This document shows, one piece after another, positions 44,471-55,600 of a stretch of DNA of 64,000 nucleotides (position 1 is its first letter; each line of letters starts with the position of its first letter). The position numbers were made by a program, and so were the translations under genes. A model generated the notes under the pieces. That model searched no databases. It was given only the letters and a program-made list of their open reading frames with translations, and was not told the DNA's origin. Source of the stretch: Roseiarcus sp963759955 (GTDB lineage Bacteria; Pseudomonadota; Alphaproteobacteria; Rhizobiales; Beijerinckiaceae); the NCBI GenBank assembly GCA_963759955.1, contig CAVXCA010000090.1, forward strand, positions 1 through 64,000, read 5' to 3'.

Positions 44471-45754
44471 ATGAGCGCCAAGGACGCCAAAAGGGATCCG
44501 CCTTCGGGCGCGCCCTACGCGCGCCACGCGATGGCGTATGTCTTGGCGGGCGGGCGTGGCAGCCGCCTGATGGAGCTGACCGATCGGCGCGCCAAACCCG
44601 CGGTCTACTTCGGGGGCAAGTCGCGGATCATCGACTTTGCATTGTCCAATGCGCTCAACTCCGGCATTCGCCGCATCGCCGTCGCCACGCAATACAAGGC
44701 CCACAGCCTGATCCGGCACTTGCAACGCGGCTGGAACTTCTTCCGTCCCGAACGAAACGAGAGTTTCGACATTCTGCCGGCCTCGCAGCGCGTCTCCGAA
44801 ACCATGTGGTATCTGGGCACGGCCGACGCGGTCTATCAGAACATCGACATCATCGAGGGTTACGCGCCGCAGTTCATCGTGCTGCTCGCGGGCGATCACA
44901 TCTATAAGATGGACTACGAGATCATGCTGCAGCAGCACGTCGACTCGAAAGCCGACGTGACGGTGGGATGCCTCGAGGCGTCGCTCGAGGAGGCCAAGGG
45001 CTTCGGCGTCATGCACGTCGACGGCAACAACTCGATCCTCTCCTTCCTCGAGAAGCCCGCCGACCCGCCGCCGATGCCCGGCAAGCCCGACAGGGCGCTG
45101 TGCAGCATGGGCATCTATGTCTTCGAGACGAAATTCCTCATCGAGGAGCTCAAGCGCGACGCGGCCGATCGCCATTCGTCGCACGATTTCGGCAAGGACA
45201 TCATTCCCCACCTCGTCGCCAAGGGCAAAGCGGTCGCGCACCACTTCTCGCAGTCCTGCGTCGTCGCCACCGAGGAGTCGAAGACCTACTGGCGCGACGT
45301 CGGCACGGTCGACGCCTACTGGGAGGCCAACATCGACTTGACCGACATCGTCCCCGATCTCGATCTCTACGACCGCGCCTGGCCGATTTGGACGTACGGC
45401 GAGATCACGCCGCCCGCCAAATTCGTGCATGACGTCAACGGTCGGCGCGGCGTCGCGATTTCTTCGCTGGTTTCGGGCGGCTGCATCATTTCCGGCGCGG
45501 CGGTTTCGCGTTCGCTGCTGTTCACCGGCGTGCGCGTGCATTCCTATTCGACCATCCACGAGACCGTCGCGCTGCCTTATGCGCAGATCGGCCGGCGCGT
45601 GCGTCTGAGAAAAGCGGTGATCGACTCCGGCGTCGTCATCCCCGACGGCCTGGTGGTCGGCGAGGACCCCGAGTTCGACGCCAAGCGCTTCCGTCGCACG
45701 GAAAATGGCGTTACCTTGATCACCCAGCCCATGCTCGACAAGCTTGGCCAATGA
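44471..45754 (+). CDS. glgC: Glucose-1-phosphate adenylyltransferase
   Basis: GlgC makes ADP-glucose, the committed step of glycogen synthesis. The 427-residue protein shows YVLAGGRGSRLMELTDRRAK, SRIIDFALSNALNSGIRRIA (activator region), GTADAVYQNIDIIEGYAPQF, LLAGDHIYKMDYEIMLQQHV, and YWRDVGTVDAYWEANIDLTD, then a left-handed beta-helix C-terminus. Its stop overlaps the glgA start by four bases (ATGA), so the two are translationally coupled. Confidence 0.96.
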   Translation: MSAKDAKRDPPSGAPYARHAMAYVLAGGRGSRLMELTDRRAKPAVYFGGKSRIIDFALSNALNSGIRRIAVATQYKAHSLIRHLQRGWNFFRPERNESFDILPASQRVSETMWYLGTADAVYQNIDIIEGYAPQFIVLLAGDHIYKMDYEIMLQQHVDSKADVTVGCLEASLEEAKGFGVMHVDGNNSILSFLEKPADPPPMPGKPDRALCSMGIYVFETKFLIEELKRDAADRHSSHDFGKDIIPHLVAKGKAVAHHFSQSCVVATEESKTYWRDVGTVDAYWEANIDLTDIVPDLDLYDRAWPIWTYGEITPPAKFVHDVNGRRGVAISSLVSGGCIISGAAVSRSLLFTGVRVHSYSTIHETVALPYAQIGRRVRLRKAVIDSGVVIPDGLVVGEDPEFDAKRFRRTENGVTLITQPMLDKLGQ

Positions 45755-47205
45755 GCGCACTGGTCGCTCTGTCGATCGCTTCGGAAATTTACCCGCTGAT
45801 CAAGACTGGCGGGCTGGGCGACGTCGCGGGCGCCCTGCCCGGCGCGCTGGCGCGCGAAAACGTCGTGATGCGCACGCTGACGCCGGGCTATCCGGCGATC
45901 CTCGCCAAGCTCGAATCGGCGGAGCCGGCGCACGCCTATCCTGCGCTGTTCGGCGGGCCGGCGAGAATTCTCGCCGGCAAGGCGGGCGACCTCGCACTCT
46001 TCGTCCTCGACGCGCCGCATCTCTTCGAGCGGCCGGGAAATCCCTATCTCGGTCCCGACGGCCTCGATTGGCGCGACAACGCCCAGCGCTTCGCGGCGCT
46101 GGCCCGCGTCGGCGCGGACATCGCCAAGGGCGCGATTCCCGGCTTCGCTCCCAGAGTCGTCCACGCCCACGATTGGCAAGGCGCGCTCGCGCCCGCCTAT
46201 CTCCATTATGACGGCGGCGCGCGGCCGGGCACGATCCTCACCATCCACAACCTCGCCTTTCAAGGTCATTTTCCCGCGACGGCGTTCGCCGGGCTCGGCC
46301 TGCCCGCGCACGCCATGTCGATCGACGGCGTCGAATATTTCGAGGGCGTCGGATTCCTCAAGGCCGGCCTGCAGTTCGCCGATCGCATCACCACGGTTTC
46401 GCCGACCTATGCGCGCGAGATCACGACTCCGGAGTTCGGCATGGCGCTCGACGGCCTGCTGCGCGCGCGCGCCGGCGTCCTCGAGGGCATCGTCAACGGC
46501 ATCGACGACACCGTGTGGAACCCGGCCACCGATCCGAACCTCGCCCAGAACTACAGCGCGCTGCGCATCGACATGCGCCCACGCAATAAGACCGCCCTGC
46601 AGCAGCGGTTTGGCTTGACCGCGAGCCCCGAATCTCCTCTCTTCGGCGTCATCTCGCGCTTGACCAGCCAGAAGGGTCTCGACCTGCTGCTCGCAGTGCT
46701 GCCCAGCCTCGTCGCTCGAGGCGCGCAACTGGCCGTCCTCGGCTCGGGCGAAAAGCCGCTCGAGGACGGCTTCGCCGCCGCGGCGCGCGCTTACCCAGGC
46801 GCGGTCGGCTGCGCGTTCGCCTATGACGAAGCGCTTGCGCACCTCATGCAGGCCGGCTCGGATTTTGTCGTCGTGCCCTCCCGTTTCGAACCCTGCGGGC
46901 TCACCCAACTCTATGCTTTGCGCTATGGCGCGACGCCAATTGTCGCGCGCGTCGGCGGGCTCGCCGACACCATCATCGACGCCAACGACGCCGCGATCGG
47001 CGCCGGCGTCGCCACCGGACTGCAATTCTCGCCGCCCGACACGACCGCTCTGAGTTGCGCGCTCGAGCGGGCGCTGGCCTTCTATCGCGATGTCGCGACG
47101 ATGCGTCGCATTCGCCTCAACGGCATGCGCGCCGACGTCTCCTGGCGCGGTCCCGCCAGGCGCTACGCCGCGATCTACCGCACGCTGGCGCGGGGCGTGT
47201 CATGA
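45751..47205 (+). CDS. glgA: Glycogen synthase (ADP-glucose)
   Basis: A GT5 enzyme of 484 residues that extends alpha-1,4 glucan from ADP-glucose. Motifs: IYPLIKTGGLGDVAGALPGA (ADP-glucose lysine), HAHDWQGALAPAYLHYD, LTIHNLAFQGHFPATAF, VSPTYAREITTPEFGMALDG, GVISRLTSQKGLDLLLAVLP, and VPSRFEPCGLTQLYALRYGA. Start and stop both overlap neighbouring genes by four bases. Confidence 0.96.
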   Translation: MSALVALSIASEIYPLIKTGGLGDVAGALPGALARENVVMRTLTPGYPAILAKLESAEPAHAYPALFGGPARILAGKAGDLALFVLDAPHLFERPGNPYLGPDGLDWRDNAQRFAALARVGADIAKGAIPGFAPRVVHAHDWQGALAPAYLHYDGGARPGTILTIHNLAFQGHFPATAFAGLGLPAHAMSIDGVEYFEGVGFLKAGLQFADRITTVSPTYAREITTPEFGMALDGLLRARAGVLEGIVNGIDDTVWNPATDPNLAQNYSALRIDMRPRNKTALQQRFGLTASPESPLFGVISRLTSQKGLDLLLAVLPSLVARGAQLAVLGSGEKPLEDGFAAAARAYPGAVGCAFAYDEALAHLMQAGSDFVVVPSRFEPCGLTQLYALRYGATPIVARVGGLADTIIDANDAAIGAGVATGLQFSPPDTTALSCALERALAFYRDVATMRRIRLNGMRADVSWRGPARRYAAIYRTLARGVS

Positions 47206-50200
47206 GCGGGCCGGACCGCACAACCGCGCCCCTCGGCGTCATCCTGACGCCGCGCGGCGGCTACGTCGCGGTCTATTCGGCGCATGCAAGCGCCATCTAT
47301 TTCTGCCTTTACGACGAGAACGGCGAGCGCGAGACCGAGCGCGTGCGCCTACACGCCGACCCCAGCGGGCTCCACAGCGCGTCGATCGCCGGCCTCGGCC
47401 CGGGCGCGCGCTACGGCTTGCGCGCGGACGGCCCGTTCGACCCTTTGCGCGGCGCCCGCTTCGACGTCTCCAAGCTGCTCGCCGACCCTTACGCATGCGC
47501 GTTCGATCGACCTTTTCGCCTGCACGAATCGATGTTCGCGTACAGCGTCGACAGCGGCCCTTACGCCCCCAAAGCGATCGCGCAACCAGTCGCGCTGACG
47601 CCGGCGCCGCCCGGCCGGCAACGCATTCCCTGGGACCGCACCGTCATTTACGAGGCGAACCTGCGCGGCCTGACCAAGCTGCGCGAGGACGTGCCGGAGG
47701 CGGCACGCGGCTGTTTCGCCGGCCTCGCGGACCCGCACGTGATCGCGCACTTGAGCGCGCTCGGCGTCACCACCGTCGAAATCATGCCGGCCGACGCCTT
47801 CGTCGACGAGCGCCATCTGCCGTCCCTCGGCCTCTCCAACGCCTGGGGCTACAACCCGGTGGTGCTCGGCGCCCCCGACCCGCGTCTGGCGCCCGGCGGC
47901 TGGGCCGAAGTGCGCGCGGCCACCGACGCCCTGCACGCGGCGGGCATGGAGGCGATCCTCGACGTCGTTCTCAACCACAACGGAGAGAGCGACGAATTCG
48001 GGCCGACGCTGTCGTTTCGCGGCCTCGACAACGCGTCCTATTTTCGCCTCTCGCCTGACGACCCCGCGCGCTACGTCAACGACATGGGCTGCGGCAACTG
48101 CCTTGCGCTCGATCGCCCGGTCGTCATGCGCATGGCGCTCGCGGCGCTCAAGCGCTGGATGATTTTCGGCGGCATCGACGGTTTCCGCTTCGATCTGGCG
48201 GTCGCGCTCGGGCGGCGCGCCGGCGGCTTCGATCCGCAAGCGCCGATCTTCCCGGCGATCGCCGCCGACCCGATCTTGAGCCGCGCCAAGCTGATCGCCG
48301 AGCCTTGGGACGTCGGGCCCGACGGCTATCGCCTGGGCGCCTTTCCCGAGGGCTGGGGCGAATGGAACGACCGCTTCCGCGACGTGGCGCGACGCTTCTG
48401 GCGCGGCGACGCCGGAATGCGCGGCGAATTGGCGACGCGCCTGGCCGGCTCGCGCGACGTTTTCACGCAAGCGCCCTCGCCCGCCAAGAGCGTCAACTAC
48501 GTCGTCGCGCACGACGGCTTCACCCTCGCCGATCTCGTCGCCTACGAGCACAAGCACAACGAAGCCAACGGCGAACACAATCGCGACGGAACGGACGACA
48601 ATCATTCGTGGAACCACGGCGTCGAGGGCCCCAGCGACGACGCCGCGGTCAAGGCGGCGCGCGCGCGCGACATGCGCAACCTGCTCGCGCTGCCCTTCGT
48701 CGCGCGCGGCGTCCCGATGTTGGCGATGGGCTCGGAAACGGGACACAGCCAGCACGGCAACAACAACGCCTACGCCCAGGACAACGCGATCTCCTGGATC
48801 GACTGGCGCCAAGCCGACGAGGCGCTGATCGCCTTCACGCGCCGCCTCGCCAAGGCCCGGCGCGAGCATCCCGCGCTGTCGAGCGCGCTCTGGCTGACCG
48901 GGCGCGCGCTCGACGAGAGCGGCCTGCCCGATGTCGAATGGCGCGACGCCGAGGGGCCGATGACCTCGGCCGCGCAATGGCAGGCGCCCGACGGCGAGGT
49001 TCTGGTCGTCATTCTCGCCGCCCCCGCGCCGGACGGCGTCGATCGCGTCGCCCTCGCCTTCAACCGCGGCGCGCAGGCGGCCTCGCTCATCCTGCCCGAG
49101 CCGAGGGAGGGCAAGGTTTGGCGCACGCTCGTCGACACCGGCGACGATGCTCTCGACGACGTTCCCCTGCCCGTCGCGGACCGCACGCACGTCGGTCCGC
49201 GCGCGACGCTGATCCTCGCGGAGGGCGACGCCCCGGCGGGCGCGACGAAGGTCCGCCCGCCCGAAGCGCGCGAGATCGATGCGCTCGCCGAGGCCGCGGG
49301 CATATCCGCCGACTGGTGGGACGTCGCCGGACGGCGCACCATCGTCTCGCCGGAAAGCAAGCTCGCGCTGCTCGCGGCGCTACGTCTGCCCGCCGGCTCG
49401 CGAGCGCAGCTGCGCGAGAGCCTCGCGCGTCTGGTCGACGAGACGGGCGCGCGCCGGCTGCCGCTTTCGCTGGTGCGGCGCGTCGGCGCGCCGCTTTCGG
49501 TCGCGGCGCGCTGCGATCCGAGCGCGCCGGAGCGCGCCATCGAACCGACCGTGGTCGCCGAGGACGGCCAAACCCTCGCCTGGCGCGCGCCGGAGAGCGA
49601 AGCGCGTGCGCGCGTCCTGGCCGACGGGCGCACGATCGCAGAGCGCGAAATCGCCTTGCCGGACCTGCCGATCGGCCGCTATCGGCTCATCCTGGACGGC
49701 GTGGAATGCGCGCTCACCGTCGCGCCGCCGGAGGCCTACGGCGCCAAGGGGGCGCTGCGCCGGCGCTTCGGCCTCGCCGCTCAGCTCTACGCGTTGCGGC
49801 GCGGCGGCGCGGGCGACCAGGGCATCGGCGATTTCACCACGCTGGGGCTCGCCGGCGAGCAGGCGGGCCGCAGCGGCGCCGCGTTCCTCGGCATCAACCC
49901 GCTGCACGCGATGTTCGAAACGGATCGCGCGCGGTGCAGCCCCTACCATCCGTCCGACCGGCGCTTTCTCGATCCCATCCACATCGACGTTCTCGACGAT
50001 TGCGATCTGCCGCGCGACGCTCAGTGCGACGCCGCGCTCGCCGTGCGGGCCGACGCGATCGGCGCCGCGGCGCGCCTCGCGGCCGTCGACTACGACGCGG
50101 TGTGGGCCGTCAAACGCGCCGCGCTCGCTGCGCGCTTCATCGCCTTCGAGCGCGCGCGCGCCAACCATCCCGACGACCCGTTGTTCGCCGACCACGCGCG

Positions 50201-51389
50201 CTTCGTCAGCGAAGGCGGCGAAGCGCTCAGGCGTTTCGCGATTTTCCAGGCGATCGCCAGAGAGCGACGAGGCGAAGACTGGCGCTTGTGGCCACAGGCG
50301 CTACGCGACGCCGAGCCGGACGCGCTGGCGGCCAAAGCGGCCAAACATTCGGAAATCGTGGCCTTCGTGCAGTTTGCGCAGTGGCTCGCCGACCGCCAGC
50401 TCGCGGGGGCGGCGGCGCGCGCCAAAGCGGCTGGGCTGGAGATCGGGCTCTATCGCGACCTCGCGGTCGGCGCGGCGCCCGACGGCGCGGAGAGCTGGGC
50501 GCGCTCAGGCGAACTCGCGCTTCAAGTCAGCGTCGGCGCGCCGCCCGACCCGTTCTCGGCGCAGGGGCAGGTGTGGAACGTCCAGCCGCCCGACCCGATC
50601 GCCTCGGCGCGCGACGGCTGGCGCGGCTTCAGCGCGCTCCTCAACGCCAACATGCGCCACGCCGGCATGCTGCGCATCGATCATGCGATGGGCCTGACGC
50701 GCCTGTTCGTCGTGCCCGACGGAGCGAAGCCCGCCGAAGGCGCCTATCTCTCCTATCCCCTCGACGATCTCGTCGGCCACCTCGCGCTCGAGAGCCAGCG
50801 CCGCGCCTGCATGGTGGTGGGCGAGGATCTCGGCACCGTGCCCGACGGCTTTCGCGAGACTCTGACGCGCGCCGACGTCCTCGGCATGCGGGTGCTGTGG
50901 TTCGAACGGCGCGGCGTCGATTTCCTCAAGCCCGCCGACTATCCCGCACTGTCGATCGCCTGCGTCGCGACTCACGATCTGCCGACGCTGGCGGGCTGGT
51001 GGCTGGGCGCCGACATCGCGGAGCGCCTCGGCCTCGGGCTCGTCAGTCTCGACGACGCGCAAATCGACATCGCCGAGCGCCAAAGCGAAAAGCGCGCCCT
51101 CGCCGCGGCCCTTCTCGGACTCGATCTCATCACCGAGAACCCCGATTTCGACGCGGCGATGTCCGACGAGTTCGCCGCCGCCGTGCACGCGTTCCTCGCC
51201 AGCGCCGGCTCGCTGCTGGCGAGCGCGCAGCTCGACGACCTCTCGGGCGAGCGAGCCGCCGCCAACCTGCCGGGCACCGACCGCGAGCGCCCCAACTGGC
51301 GCCACCGGATCGCCCTCGACGTCGAGGCGCTGTTCGCCGCCCCGCGCGCGAAGGAGATTCTGGCGGCGCTGGCGGCGCAGCGCAAGTGA
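47202..51389 (+). CDS. Fused glycogen debranching enzyme GlgX and 4-alpha-glucanotransferase MalQ
   Basis: One 1,395-residue chain. Residues 1 to about 680 are GlgX (isoamylase type, GH13): CBM48-like start, IEANLRGL-like VIYEANLRGLTKL, Asp331 nucleophile in IDGFRFDLAVALGR, Glu367 in LIAEPWDVG, and VAHDGFTLADLVAYEHKHNE. Residues from about 690 are MalQ (GH77): IDALAEAAGISADWWDVAGR, QLYALRRGGAGDQGIGDF, Asp1160 in MLRIDHAMGLTRLF, Glu1208 in VVGEDLGTVPDG, and ACVATHDLPTLAGWW. GlgX debranches phosphorylase-limited glycogen and MalQ recycles the maltooligosaccharides released. No stop or frameshift separates them. Start ATG 47202 overlaps the glgA stop. Confidence 0.95.
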   Translation: MSGPDRTTAPLGVILTPRGGYVAVYSAHASAIYFCLYDENGERETERVRLHADPSGLHSASIAGLGPGARYGLRADGPFDPLRGARFDVSKLLADPYACAFDRPFRLHESMFAYSVDSGPYAPKAIAQPVALTPAPPGRQRIPWDRTVIYEANLRGLTKLREDVPEAARGCFAGLADPHVIAHLSALGVTTVEIMPADAFVDERHLPSLGLSNAWGYNPVVLGAPDPRLAPGGWAEVRAATDALHAAGMEAILDVVLNHNGESDEFGPTLSFRGLDNASYFRLSPDDPARYVNDMGCGNCLALDRPVVMRMALAALKRWMIFGGIDGFRFDLAVALGRRAGGFDPQAPIFPAIAADPILSRAKLIAEPWDVGPDGYRLGAFPEGWGEWNDRFRDVARRFWRGDAGMRGELATRLAGSRDVFTQAPSPAKSVNYVVAHDGFTLADLVAYEHKHNEANGEHNRDGTDDNHSWNHGVEGPSDDAAVKAARARDMRNLLALPFVARGVPMLAMGSETGHSQHGNNNAYAQDNAISWIDWRQADEALIAFTRRLAKARREHPALSSALWLTGRALDESGLPDVEWRDAEGPMTSAAQWQAPDGEVLVVILAAPAPDGVDRVALAFNRGAQAASLILPEPREGKVWRTLVDTGDDALDDVPLPVADRTHVGPRATLILAEGDAPAGATKVRPPEAREIDALAEAAGISADWWDVAGRRTIVSPESKLALLAALRLPAGSRAQLRESLARLVDETGARRLPLSLVRRVGAPLSVAARCDPSAPERAIEPTVVAEDGQTLAWRAPESEARARVLADGRTIAEREIALPDLPIGRYRLILDGVECALTVAPPEAYGAKGALRRRFGLAAQLYALRRGGAGDQGIGDFTTLGLAGEQAGRSGAAFLGINPLHAMFETDRARCSPYHPSDRRFLDPIHIDVLDDCDLPRDAQCDAALAVRADAIGAAARLAAVDYDAVWAVKRAALAARFIAFERARANHPDDPLFADHARFVSEGGEALRRFAIFQAIARERRGEDWRLWPQALRDAEPDALAAKAAKHSEIVAFVQFAQWLADRQLAGAAARAKAAGLEIGLYRDLAVGAAPDGAESWARSGELALQVSVGAPPDPFSAQGQVWNVQPPDPIASARDGWRGFSALLNANMRHAGMLRIDHAMGLTRLFVVPDGAKPAEGAYLSYPLDDLVGHLALESQRRACMVVGEDLGTVPDGFRETLTRADVLGMRVLWFERRGVDFLKPADYPALSIACVATHDLPTLAGWWLGADIAERLGLGLVSLDDAQIDIAERQSEKRALAAALLGLDLITENPDFDAAMSDEFAAAVHAFLASAGSLLASAQLDDLSGERAAANLPGTDRERPNWRHRIALDVEALFAAPRAKEILAALAAQRK

Positions 51390-51391
51390 CG

Positions 51392-51426
51392 GGGAGCGCG
51401 CCGGCGCCGCGCGGATCGGCGCTCCC
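51392..51426. terminator. Hairpin between convergent genes
   Basis: GGGAGCGC (51392-51399) and GCGCTCCC (51419-51426) form a perfect 8-bp stem three bases after the glgX-malQ stop and nine before the end of the convergent aldo/keto reductase gene. There is no clear T run, so termination would be weak or factor-dependent. Confidence 0.45.
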
Positions 51427-51434
51427 TGCCTCGA

Positions 51435-52475
51435 TCAGGACTTGGCCGCCGTCTCCGACGACTGAGCCCAGATGTTGACGCCGCCCTCGACCGCGTAGCG
51501 ATCGATCTCGGCGAGCTCTTCAGCCGAAAACTCGATGTTCTTCAGCGCCGCGACGCCCTCCGTGACCTGCTCGGGACGGCTGGCGCCGATCAGCGCCGAG
51601 GTCACGCGCTTGCCGCGCAAGACCCAAGCCAGAGCCATCTGCGCGAGCGACTGGCCGCGGCGCTTGGCGATGGCGTCGAGCCGGCGGACATGCTCGACGT
51701 TCGCCGCGCTGAGAAACGCGGGGTCGAGCGTCGTTCCCTCGGCGGCGCGGCTGTCTTTGGGAATGCCGGCGAGATACTTGCTCGTCAGCATGCCCTGCGC
51801 GAGCGGGGAAAACGCGATGCAGCCGATCCCCTCGGCGTCGAGGGCGTCGAGCAGCCCGTCGCCCTCGACCCAGCGGTTGATCATGGAGTAGCTCGGCTGA
51901 TGAATGACGCAAGGGGTTCCGAGGCGACGCAGGATCGCCGCGGCCTCCTTGGTGCGCCGCGCGTTGTAGGAGGAGACGCCGACATAGAGCGCCTTGCCCT
52001 GGCGCACCGCGCTGTCGAGCGCGCCCATCGTCTCCTCGAGCGGCGTTTCGGGATCGAAGCGGTGGGAATAGAAGATGTCGACGTAGTCGACGCCGAGGCG
52101 TTTCAAGCTTTGGTCGAGGCTCGCCAGCAGGGCCTTGCGGCTGCCCCATTCGCCGTAGGGGCCGGGCCACATGAGATAGCCGGCCTTGGTGGAAATGATC
52201 AGTTCGTCGCGCAGGTCGCGGAAATCGCTGCGCAAAATCTCGCCGAAGGCGCTCTCGGCGCTGCCGGGCGGCGGACCGTAGTTGTTGGCGAGGTCGAAAT
52301 GGGTGACGCCGAGATCGAACGCCCGCCGGCAGATCGCGCGCGCCGCGTCGGCCGGCCTGTCGGTTCCGAAATTGTGCCACAGGCCGAGTGAAATCGCCGG
52401 CAGCCGCAAGCCGCTGCGCCCGCATCGGTTGTAGATCATCGCGTCGTAGCGCGACGGCGAAGGGAGATAGGTCAA
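51435..52475 (-). CDS. Aldo/keto reductase, YghZ-like
   Basis: The 346-residue protein matches the YghZ/MgrA subfamily, which reduces L-glyceraldehyde-3-phosphate and methylglyoxal with NADPH. Features: RYDAMIYNRCGRSGLRLPAI, SLGLWHNFGTDRPADAARAI, HFDLANNYGPPPGSAESAFG (catalytic Asp-Tyr), DELIISTKAGYLMWPGPYGE, DYVDIFYSHRFDPETPLEET (His), and VTSALIGASRPEQVTEG. Start is TTG 52475 (reads LTYLPSPSRYDAM, the family N-terminus) with AGGAG upstream. Confidence 0.92.
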   Translation of the reverse strand: MTYLPSPSRYDAMIYNRCGRSGLRLPAISLGLWHNFGTDRPADAARAICRRAFDLGVTHFDLANNYGPPPGSAESAFGEILRSDFRDLRDELIISTKAGYLMWPGPYGEWGSRKALLASLDQSLKRLGVDYVDIFYSHRFDPETPLEETMGALDSAVRQGKALYVGVSSYNARRTKEAAAILRRLGTPCVIHQPSYSMINRWVEGDGLLDALDAEGIGCIAFSPLAQGMLTSKYLAGIPKDSRAAEGTTLDPAFLSAANVEHVRRLDAIAKRRGQSLAQMALAWVLRGKRVTSALIGASRPEQVTEGVAALKNIEFSAEELAEIDRYAVEGGVNIWAQSSETAAKS

Positions 52476-52690
52476 GCGAGGCTCCTGGAGACATGAGTTG
52501 CCGGGACGCGACGGCCGGCGCCGATCGCTATTCGGCGAGCGAAATCGAGACCCTCGCCGCCGGTCGATTTCCGAGGGTTTCGACACTACGCCGAAATTCG
52601 AACTGAGACACTATCGCGCACGCCCCTTCCTTGCGGCAGGCGCGCGCCGCGGCTATCGTCCACGACGCCGCTCAAGGGTACGGCCTGTCG

Positions 52691-55600
52691 ATGGCGAACG
52701 AAACGGTCCTCAATCTTTTCGTCTCCTCGCCCGGCGACGTGCAGAGCGAGCGCGAGCGCATCGATTTCGTCGTCGAGCGGCTCAACGCCGAATTCGCCGG
52801 GCGCGCGCGGATCAGAACGATCCGCTGGGAGACGCGCTTCTATTCCTCGCACGAAACCTTCCAGACCCAGATTCCCGAGGCGGCGGCCTGCGATCTCGTG
52901 GTCGCGATCTTCGGCGCGCGGCTCGGCTCGCCGTTGCCCGCACAATTTCCCCCGATGCCGACCGGCGAGCCCTACCCCAGCGGCACGGCCTACGAGGTGC
53001 TGACCGCGATCGAGGCGCGGCGCGAGGGTCGCGGCGTTCCCGACATCTACGTCTTTCGCCGGCCGAACGCGCCGCTCGTCGCCCTGGACGCGAGCGATCG
53101 GGCCGAGATCGAAGCGCAGTGGCGCCGGCTCACCGAGTTTTTCGAAAAGTGGTTCCGCAATCGCTCCGGCGAATTCCTCGCCGCGTTCCAGGAATTCTCG
53201 ACCACCGACGAATTCGCCGACAAAGTCGAGGACTGCCTGCGCCAATGGCTGGCGCGGCGCGGCTTCCTCGCCAAGGGAGCGACGTGGGACCGCGCGCGCC
53301 TGGGCTCGCCGTTTCCCGGCCTCGCGGCGTTCGACGAGACCCGCCGCAGCGTGTTCTTCGGTCGCGGCCTCGTCATCGACCAGGCGATCCGCCGGCTGCG
53401 CGAAATCGAAGCGCCGCCGAGCGACGCCCATAGCGCGCCCTTCCTGCTCATCATCGGCGCCAGCGGATCGGGCAAGTCGTCGCTGCTGCGCGCCGGGCTC
53501 GCGCCACGCCTCGTCCTTCCCGGCGTCTTTCCCGAGATCGACCTTTGGCGCCGCGCGCTGACGATCCCCGACGCCGATCCGTTCTCTTCGCTCGCCGAAA
53601 GCCTGCTTTCTCCCGACGCGCTCGGGCCGGAGCTGGCGCAAGGCGCCTTCCGAACCAAGGAATTGCTCGCCAAGCAATTGGCGGGCGACCCGGACGCCGC
53701 GATCGCGCCGCTGCGGGAGGCGCTCGACAAGGCGGCGGCGGCGCGCCAAGCCGAGCAGAAGTTCGAGGCGCCGCGTCCCGCGCGCTTGCTCGTCGGCGTC
53801 GACCAGGCCGAGCGGCTGCTGATCGAGACCGAGCCGGCGCTGGCGACGCGTTTTTGCGCGCTGCTTTCGGCGCTCGCGCGCCATCGCCTCGCGAGCGTCG
53901 TCATGGCGCTGCGCTCCGACGCCTACGCGCGGTTCCAAGCGATCGACGCCCTGGTCGCGCTGCGCGACGCGGGTGCGACCCTCGATCTCATGCCGCCGAC
54001 GCCGAGCGAGCTCGAGGAGATGACGACGCGGCCTGTCGCGATGTGCGACCCGCCGCTCGCCTTCGAGCAGAAGGACGGCCGCTCGCTCGCGGCCCAATTG
54101 GTCGCCGACGCCCACGGTGGCGACGCGCTGCCGCTGTTGCAGATGACGCTTTCGCGCCTCAGCGCGGCGGAAGCCGCGCGCGGCGACGGCGTGCTGCGCT
54201 TCGCCGACTATCACGGCATGGACGAGGCGGTGACGGAAACCGCTAACGAGGCGCTCGCCGGCCTCGAAGCGTCCGCGCGAGAGCAGCTGCCGGACCTGAT
54301 CGCGGGCCTGGTGCGCGACGTCGCCGCCGATCCGCTGACCGGCGCGCCGACGCCGGTGATCGGCGCGCTCGATCGCGTCCGCTTCGAAAAGGGCCGTCCC
54401 GAGCGCGCGGCGCTGGTCGAGGCCTTCGTCGCCAAGCGCCTGCTCACCGCCGAGGGCGACGCCGCGAGCCAGCGCGTGCGCCCGACCCACGAGGCGTTGT
54501 TGCGCATCTGGCCCGAAGCGGTGGCGATCATCGCCGAGGCCGCGCACCTCATCCGCGTGCGCCACGCGCTGGAGCCGATCGCGCGCGAATGGGCCGAGGC
54601 GCCGAGCGAAGACAAGGCGCGCCATCTCGACATTTCCCCCGCCCTGCTCGACGGCGCGCAGCGCTATGTCGCGCGCTACGGCGCGGAGGCGTCGCAGGCG
54701 ACGCGCGACTTCGTCGCCGCGGCGAGCGCCGCCGCAGAAGCGCGGCGCGACCGCGAACGTAAAGAGCAAGAACGTCGCCTCGCCGACGCTCAGGCGATCG
54801 CCGCCGCCAACCAGCGCATCGCCCGGCGCACCGGGATCGGCCTCGTCGCCGCCCTGGCGCTGGCGGCGATCGCGGGCTGGCAATGGTGGACCGCCGACGC
54901 GGCGCGAAAAGACGCGCAGGCGCAGCGCGACCGCGCCGAGAACGCGCTGAATCTGGCGACGAGGACCGCCAACGATCTCGTGTTCGATCTCGCGCAACGC
55001 TTCCGCAGCGCCACCGGCATGCCGGTCGCCATCGTCAAGGATGTGCTCGACCGCGCGCGTTCTCTCCAGCAGCAGCTCGTCGGCTCCGGCGAATCGACGC
55101 CCGACCTCACGGCGAGCGTCGCCTCGGCGCAGCTCGAAAGCGCGATAACCTTGCGCGATTTCGGCGATTCGGCCGGCGCGCTGACCCTCGCGCGCCAATC
55201 GTACGCCACGCTCGCGCCGGTGGTCGCGGCGGAGCGGTCGAATGTCGTCGGCCAACGCAATCTCGCCGTCGCCGACAACCTGATCGGCGGCCTTCTGACC
55301 GACCAAGGCGACCTCGACGGCGCGCTGGCGCAATACAACGCCGCCCTGGCGATCAACGACGCGCTCGTCAAAGCCCATCCGGACGATGCCGCGCTGCTGC
55401 GCGAGCGCTCCATCGCGCTCGACAACATTGCCAAGGTGCAGAAGGCGCGCAACGATCTGCCTGCGGCGTTGCAAGCGTTCCGCGACAGCCTCGCGCTGTC
55501 GGAAAAGCTCGCCGCCGCCAAACCCGTCGACGTAACGCTGCAACGCGACGTCGGCGTCGCACACAGCGACATCGGCGACGTCGAGACGACGCAAGGCCAG

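Noticed and set aside
47349..49190. A 613-codon minus-strand frame
   Set aside because: Antisense shadow of the GlgX part of the fused gene.
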